Shown here piece after piece: positions 40,718-44,313 of a DNA stretch of 44,313 nucleotides. Positions within the stretch are counted from its first letter, which is position 1; every line of letters begins with the position of its first letter. The position numbers and the translations under genes were made by a program. Source of the stretch: Candidatus Aminicenantota bacterium (GTDB taxonomy: Bacteria; Acidobacteriota; Aminicenantia; Aminicenantales; Aminicenantaceae); assembly GCA_011772475.1 (NCBI GenBank), contig WVZK01000100.1:1-44313 (forward strand), given 5' to 3'. Under the pieces are notes generated by a model that saw only the letters and a list, made by a program, of their open reading frames with translations, was not told where the DNA came from and ran no database searches.

Positions 40718-41260
40718 CTATTTCGTCTCCTTCTTCAGCTTCTTGCCGCAATGCGGGCAGACTATCCAGTCCTCTTCGGCTGATTTCCCGCATTCTGGAC
40801 ATACGGCTTGGAGTCGTGCCGCGCAACAAGGGCAGAACACGAATTCGGAATCGACCGGTTTCTGACAACTTGGACATGGCCGCGTTACGCGCTCAACTTT
40901 CTGCGAAACGATGCCACCTGAGCGAACAATTAGATAGATTAACAATCCGATTATATTACCGATCAGTACCAGAAGAGCCCATAATATACCGCTCATACCG
41001 CGGCGTTCTGCATCCCGATAAACCCAGACGATCACAACAATCCATATTATCAAAAGTGCGAGTGAGAACATGGTGTTAGAGAGACGGACAAGCGAGGGGC
41101 CGAAATGAATAGTTTCAATATCCGGGAGGCGCAACGAGTGGAGCGCTCCCGAGAGAAGGCCAAAGGGCGCGACAATCAAAGGGGTTATGCGCCACATCAG
41201 GGCTAAAATAATTATAACTATCAGGATTAATCCTATTGTTTTTTCGGTTGAAGTTGCCAT
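40718..41260 (-). CDS. Membrane protein with double zinc ribbon
   Basis: 180 residues. Two hydrophobic segments at about residues 9-35 and 66-84, a further one at about 94-113, then a cytosolic C-terminus with two zinc ribbons: CPSC...CPCC and CPEC...CPHC (residues ~129-175). The middle helix pair with YRDAERRGMSGILWALL resembles the PLDc_N-type membrane segment. AAGGAGG lies 6-7 bases before the ATG. It is the third gene of the ECF sigma/anti-sigma operon (gap 60 bp), so it may be under that sigma factor's control or help the anti-sigma factor. Biochemical role unknown. Confidence 0.8.
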   Translation of the reverse strand: MATSTEKTIGLILIVIIILALMWRITPLIVAPFGLLSGALHSLRLPDIETIHFGPSLVRLSNTMFSLALLIIWIVVIVWVYRDAERRGMSGILWALLVLIGNIIGLLIYLIVRSGGIVSQKVERVTRPCPSCQKPVDSEFVFCPCCAARLQAVCPECGKSAEEDWIVCPHCGKKLKKETK

Positions 41261-41320
41261 TATTAACCTCCTTATTCATGCTCTGATAAAATCCCAGGGC
41301 ATGGGTCGATTTTTTTATTT

Positions 41321-41833
41321 TTATGTTGCGTTAGCGTCCATCGGTATTCCTCTAATATCCTGTTTCTTCCAGTGACGTCTGCGAATTAAAATCGGTGCGA
41401 ATAGAAGCATAACCGCGTTTTGGATTATGAGGGTAAGAGCCACAACTGATCTAAATGTCAGAGTTTGATCCAATCTGATTTCTTTAAAAATTGGGACTAT
41501 TAGAATCGCTGTCAAAATGATAAGAGGAAGGAGTGCTGCCCATACATATTTAGGTATCGGCTCTGAATGAGTCAGCTGGTCAATTTTCGCAGTAGCTGCA
41601 GGCTCCATGCTCAACTCAGTGCGAATCCTCAGCCTGGTTTTTTGCGCTAAGTCAAGCGGAACGATGAGTTGAGGCATTGATTTGATGCCCATCCGAATTT
41701 TTTCAAAGTCGTCTCGGAAGCGAACGCACGAGGCACAACGGGCGACATGTTTCTCTATCGCATTCAATTCTTCCTGACTCAGATCCTCATCTGAGGAATC
41801 GATGATTAAACGCTCGATGTCTTTACATCGCAT
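41321..41833 (-). CDS. zf-HC2 anti-sigma factor with two membrane helices
   Basis: 170 residues. The N-terminus MRCKDIERL...EKHVARCASCVRFRDDF has the Cys and H-x3-C-x2-C anti-sigma zinc-finger pattern (residues ~3-37). Two transmembrane helices at about 96-115 and 127-150 anchor it. AGAGGAAG lies about 6 bases before the ATG. The start overlaps the end of the ECF sigma gene by 28 bases, making translational coupling and a cognate relationship very likely. It probably binds and inhibits that sigma factor until an envelope signal releases it. Confidence 0.85.
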   Translation of the reverse strand: MRCKDIERLIIDSSDEDLSQEELNAIEKHVARCASCVRFRDDFEKIRMGIKSMPQLIVPLDLAQKTRLRIRTELSMEPAATAKIDQLTHSEPIPKYVWAALLPLIILTAILIVPIFKEIRLDQTLTFRSVVALTLIIQNAVMLLFAPILIRRRHWKKQDIRGIPMDANAT

Positions 41834-42435
41834 TTTACTTCCTCTTTATTCTTGGATTTCATATGATATTTCCAAAGCTCCCGCCTTAGCCGGCTAACGG
41901 CACGGTGCATCAGCGATTTGACTGTTCCAACCGGAATCCCGAGGATATCGCTTATTTCCGCTTGTCTAAAATCTGCAATCTCTTTAAGCACAAATACGCG
42001 GCGCTGTCGGTCCGGCAACCTGGCCAGTGCCTGGGTGATATCCCTCCCCATGTCTGCCTGATAGTCTTCGTCTGAATTAACCGAGAAGGGCTTTTCGGAC
42101 AGGACTGGGAATGCAGAATTTGCTTTTTCAAGGCTCATAGCTTTTTGGAAAAAAAATAATCTTCTAACCCTTTTCTTGCGTAGTTCATCGCGGTGCAGAT
42201 TAGCGACTATAGTGAATATCCAGGCTTTTATACTTTTCATCTTAACCTCGTCTGGCAGTTTTTTAGCAATCCGAAGCCAGGCTTCTTGAAATAGATCTTC
42301 TGCATCTCCTCTGTTCTGCGTGAGATAATAAGCGAACCCGAAGACAGCATTCTGGTATTTTTCGTACAGATCGTCGAATAGCGGATGGATAACTTGTTCT
42401 TTATCATGGGCGTACTTGGAACCGTCATTTTCCAT
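41806..42435 (-). CDS. ECF-family RNA polymerase sigma factor
   Basis: 209 residues. Region 2 shows NRGDAEDLFQEAWLRIAKKL and the SIKAWIFTIVANLHRDELRKK helix. Region 4 shows RLPDRQRRVFVLKEIADFRQAEISDILGIPVGTVKSLMHRAVSRLRREL, a typical ECF helix-turn-helix (longer than quoted limits are split: key parts are PVGTVKSLMHRA and DRQRRVFVLKEI). It is co-transcribed with its probable anti-sigma factor and a zinc-ribbon membrane protein. No Shine-Dalgarno sequence precedes the ATG, but a TAGAAT -10-like box (42449-42444) ends 8 bases before it, so the message may be leaderless. No ECF-type GAAC -35 box was seen. Confidence 0.9.
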   Translation of the reverse strand: MENDGSKYAHDKEQVIHPLFDDLYEKYQNAVFGFAYYLTQNRGDAEDLFQEAWLRIAKKLPDEVKMKSIKAWIFTIVANLHRDELRKKRVRRLFFFQKAMSLEKANSAFPVLSEKPFSVNSDEDYQADMGRDITQALARLPDRQRRVFVLKEIADFRQAEISDILGIPVGTVKSLMHRAVSRLRRELWKYHMKSKNKEEVKCDVKTSSV

Positions 42436-42509
42436 GATTTGTTATTCTATCACGAATTTCACTAACTAAGACGTGCGAGAGGGAAAAAAGTTCTACCTAG
42501 ATAAAAGCT

Positions 42510-42556
42510 GTAGGGATTTGATTTATCTGTAGGGGTTTGATTTATCAAACCCACAT
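42510..42556. repeat. Third site of the REP-like palindromic repeat
   Basis: A half copy (GTAGGGATTTGATTTATC, 42510-42527) is followed directly by a full palindrome (42529-42556, GGGTTTGATTTATCAAACCC core). It lies between the ECF sigma start and the AlkD-like stop. A short palindrome ATTACGTAAT follows at about 42580. Confidence 0.8.
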
Positions 42557-42634
42557 TATATATGTAGAACTATTCAAAAAATTACGTAATAATGGATAAT
42601 TACTCCGTTGACAGGGATTTTTCCTATAATTTTC

Positions 42635-43354
42635 CTATTCCTTGGCCATTGCTCGCTTTCGCAAATCGGGTGATAATTTCTCTATAGCATATCTCAAGGC
42701 TGTTCTGGGCATTTCTTTCTTATTCCTCATAACATACTCAAAAACCTTCTTGGGTTCATGATTGCTTGCCACCTTCAACATCCAGCCATAACCCTTCTGA
42801 ACCATATCGTCCTCATCGAGCAGAAGGATATCCGCAATCTCAAAAACAGGTTCGAGCGATTTTTTCTTTTCTATGGAATAAATCAAAACTACAGCTGCTC
42901 CCCTTCGTACCCATCTGTTCTTTGAAACAGCCCATTTTTTAACTTTCGGAAAATATTCTGGGAATTTATATATAAAATATCCCAGTGCCCCCCAGCAAAG
43001 GCTGTCACAGGCAGCCCAGTTTGTAACATATTTATGCAGCCATGATTCCAGAATCGCAAAGTCTTTTTTCTCAAGTTTATGCCTCATGCGGAAGGCCCAG
43101 TCAAAAGCAACTCCCCTCTCTTCCATTAAGCCCGATTCCAACATTTTCTCGCACAAGCTGAATATTTCCTGTTTGGGTCTATCTTGTATGGCTGGAAAAT
43201 ATTTCTTAGTTATTTTTCTGAAAATAGGTGTCTTCACACCTAACAATTTGACTTCTTCTTTGAAAAACCTTTGAATGGACTGGCGGTGTCTCTCATCGGC
43301 ATTATCCTGTAACTCTTTCCTTATATCCTTGATAACCTTATCCTCTCCTGTCAT
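42635..43354 (-). CDS. AlkD-like DNA alkylation repair protein
   Basis: 239 residues of alpha-helical HEAT-like repeats, a normal AlkD length. The region TNWAACDSLCWGALGYFIYKFP corresponds to the AlkD active-site helix carrying the conserved Trp and Asp. Further family segments are KNRWVRRGAAVVLIY and ALRYAIEKL. AlkD glycosylases excise positively charged alkylated purines (3-methyladenine, 7-methylguanine) without base flipping. GGAGGT lies 7 bases before the ATG. It follows the Nei-like glycosylase gene by 89 bp on the same strand, so the two probably form a base-excision repair unit. Confidence 0.88.
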   Translation of the reverse strand: MTGEDKVIKDIRKELQDNADERHRQSIQRFFKEEVKLLGVKTPIFRKITKKYFPAIQDRPKQEIFSLCEKMLESGLMEERGVAFDWAFRMRHKLEKKDFAILESWLHKYVTNWAACDSLCWGALGYFIYKFPEYFPKVKKWAVSKNRWVRRGAAVVLIYSIEKKKSLEPVFEIADILLLDEDDMVQKGYGWMLKVASNHEPKKVFEYVMRNKKEMPRTALRYAIEKLSPDLRKRAMAKE

Positions 43355-43443
43355 AATCTTACCTCCTTAAAAAATGGAAGGTCCTGGAAGCTTTACATAC
43401 GCACTACTGGAAAGATGGCGAAGTGAATGAACGCGTTACATGC

Positions 43444-44274
43444 TTACTTCTGGCACGAAGGACAAATATAGCACGAGCCGCCAAGATAGCTGATCTTCTG
43501 GATTGCTGTTCCGCAGTTAGGGCAGGGCTTGTCCTTCGCCTGCTTGTCCATTATCGGGCTATACTTTCCGGGATTATCAAATATATCCCGCTCAGCGGTT
43601 CTTCCGTTTTGCTGGATAGCCTGCTTGATCGTATCCTTCACCGCAATATAGAGAGCCTTCTTTTCGTCGGAACCAATATCGGCAACCTTTCTTTTCGGGC
43701 TTAGTTTTGCCCGGAATAGGATATCCTGCAGATAAGCGTTTCCTATTCCTGCGACACTCTTCCCGTTAGTGAAGAATGTCTTGATACTGTCTTTTTCCTT
43801 ATCTTCATAGTGCTCACAGAGGTCTATGAAGCGGTTAACCGTGAACTCAGCGTCAGCAGGAGAGATGGCGTTGGCCCGCAGCCTTGTCCACTTAGTCTGC
43901 TCCCATTCCCTAAGAGTTGATATGAAACCCCATCCTTGAATAATCAATGTAAAGAAGGAATCGTCCTCGAATTTGAGAAAAAGGTGATATTTATCAGGGA
44001 GCATTGTGCGCGGGTCATGATACAGCAGTTTCCCTCCGAATTCGTCGACGACAAGCGCTTCGTCGGGTTCAAGCGCGATGTGGATGCCACGGCCTACGGA
44101 GGTGACTTGTCCTATGGTTTTTTTCAATAACAGTTTTTCTAATTTTCCCTGGGATGGCTTGTAAAACACCCATTTAGGGACACTATCTCCTGTATTGCCT
44201 TCTACGATACGTTTTCCCCTTATCGTTTGGTTGAGCTGAGCTGCGATAGCCACGGCTTCAGGGAGTTCTATCAT
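43444..44274 (-). CDS. Fpg/Nei-family DNA glycosylase-like protein with altered N-terminus
   Basis: 276 residues. The H2TH domain is evident (SVAGIGNAYLQDILFRAKLSPKR, key part AGIGNAYLQDILFRA), and the C-terminal zinc finger is complete (CPNC...CYICPSC). The N-terminus is MIELPEAVAI, whereas active Fpg/Nei enzymes start MPELPE and use Pro as the catalytic nucleophile after Met removal. Here Ile replaces that Pro, while Glu3 is kept. Either it uses a different mechanism, or it is a damage-binding or modified enzyme. AAGGAGG lies 7 bases before the ATG, so this start is reliable and the Pro is not lost to misannotation. It is followed by the AlkD-like gene. Confidence 0.86.
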   Translation of the reverse strand: MIELPEAVAIAAQLNQTIRGKRIVEGNTGDSVPKWVFYKPSQGKLEKLLLKKTIGQVTSVGRGIHIALEPDEALVVDEFGGKLLYHDPRTMLPDKYHLFLKFEDDSFFTLIIQGWGFISTLREWEQTKWTRLRANAISPADAEFTVNRFIDLCEHYEDKEKDSIKTFFTNGKSVAGIGNAYLQDILFRAKLSPKRKVADIGSDEKKALYIAVKDTIKQAIQQNGRTAERDIFDNPGKYSPIMDKQAKDKPCPNCGTAIQKISYLGGSCYICPSCQK

Positions 44275-44313
44275 GAGATCCCTCCTTTATACGATATGAA
44301 TTTATTGGCTTAT

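Noticed and set aside
40510-41079. 189-residue plus-strand frame
   Set aside because: It runs through three palindromic repeat copies and then antisense to the zinc-ribbon protein gene, which has a clear ribosome site and motifs on the other strand.
42608-42630. TTGACA and TATAAT close together on the plus strand
   Set aside because: The spacer is only 11 bp and no plus-strand gene follows.
1-44313. tRNA, rRNA or riboswitch genes
   Set aside because: None was recognised by eye in the intergenic regions; a covariance-model scan would be needed to exclude small RNAs.

Overview
The window reads as a chromosomal segment of a Gram-negative-type (didermic), probably anaerobic or fermentative bacterium. 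Base composition is moderate and AT-leaning over most of it. The repertoire recalls the uncultured Aminicenantes/Acidobacteriota assemblage: a Ser/Thr kinase fused to TolB/FlgO-like and TPR domains, TPR plus PD40 propeller proteins, HD-GYP proteins, bactofilin, and sigma/zf-HC2 anti-sigma pairs. That assignment is an inference from gene style; no rRNA or tRNA gene was seen to confirm it. A didermic envelope is supported by a LolA-like protein, an outer-membrane barrel protein and a lipoprotein signal.

Layout. 1-3.1 kb: the end of a PSP1/RicT-like gene, a sigma/anti-sigma pair and an HD-GYP protein. 3.1-10 kb, minus strand: glutamate symporter, ksgA, ftsK and a LutB-LutA fusion, with a tandem array of palindromic repeats between ksgA and ftsK. 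10-12.5 kb: a dicarboxylate/amino-acid symporter and a TauE-type permease; this transporter block looks more GC-rich than its surroundings. 12.5-15.8 kb: a MITE-like inverted-repeat element, a small exported protein, bactofilin, a BamE-like protein, ParA and a 42-residue highly basic protein. 15.9-19.2 kb: an HD-GYP protein and a HEAT-repeat protein that appear to share the same N-terminal domain. 19.5-27.5 kb, plus strand: a 71-aa protein coupled to a Ser/Thr kinase, then a two-component system and an exported TPR/PD40 protein. Both transcription units of the latter are preceded by four T(T/G)ACA-like boxes spaced 10-10-11 bp. 27.7-29 kb: a maleate-isomerase-like enzyme and a DUF4382-like lipoprotein. 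29.3-35.2 kb: a single polypeptide joining a cyclic-nucleotide-binding-like domain, acetate kinase and a PduL-type phosphotransacylase. It faces a minus-strand operon encoding an FAD enzyme, a small cNMP-binding protein and an FHA-GAF-adenylate cyclase. 35.6-40.4 kb: a LolA-like protein, outer-membrane barrel and RND/MMPL exporter operon. 40.4-44.3 kb, minus strand: an ECF sigma/anti-sigma/zinc-ribbon membrane protein operon, then AlkD-like and Nei-like DNA repair genes, with further copies of the palindromic repeat.

The strongest candidate for something new is the 29.3-35.2 kb block. One chain would convert acetyl-CoA to acetate and ATP under a CAP-like regulatory domain, next to a cyclase that could make the ligand. 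However, the arginine that normally holds the cyclic phosphate is replaced in the fused domain and kept in the neighbouring stand-alone one, so the fused domain's ligand is open. The second candidate is the shared four-box operator architecture at the two-component system. All functional statements come from reading the sequence and family knowledge; no database search was run.
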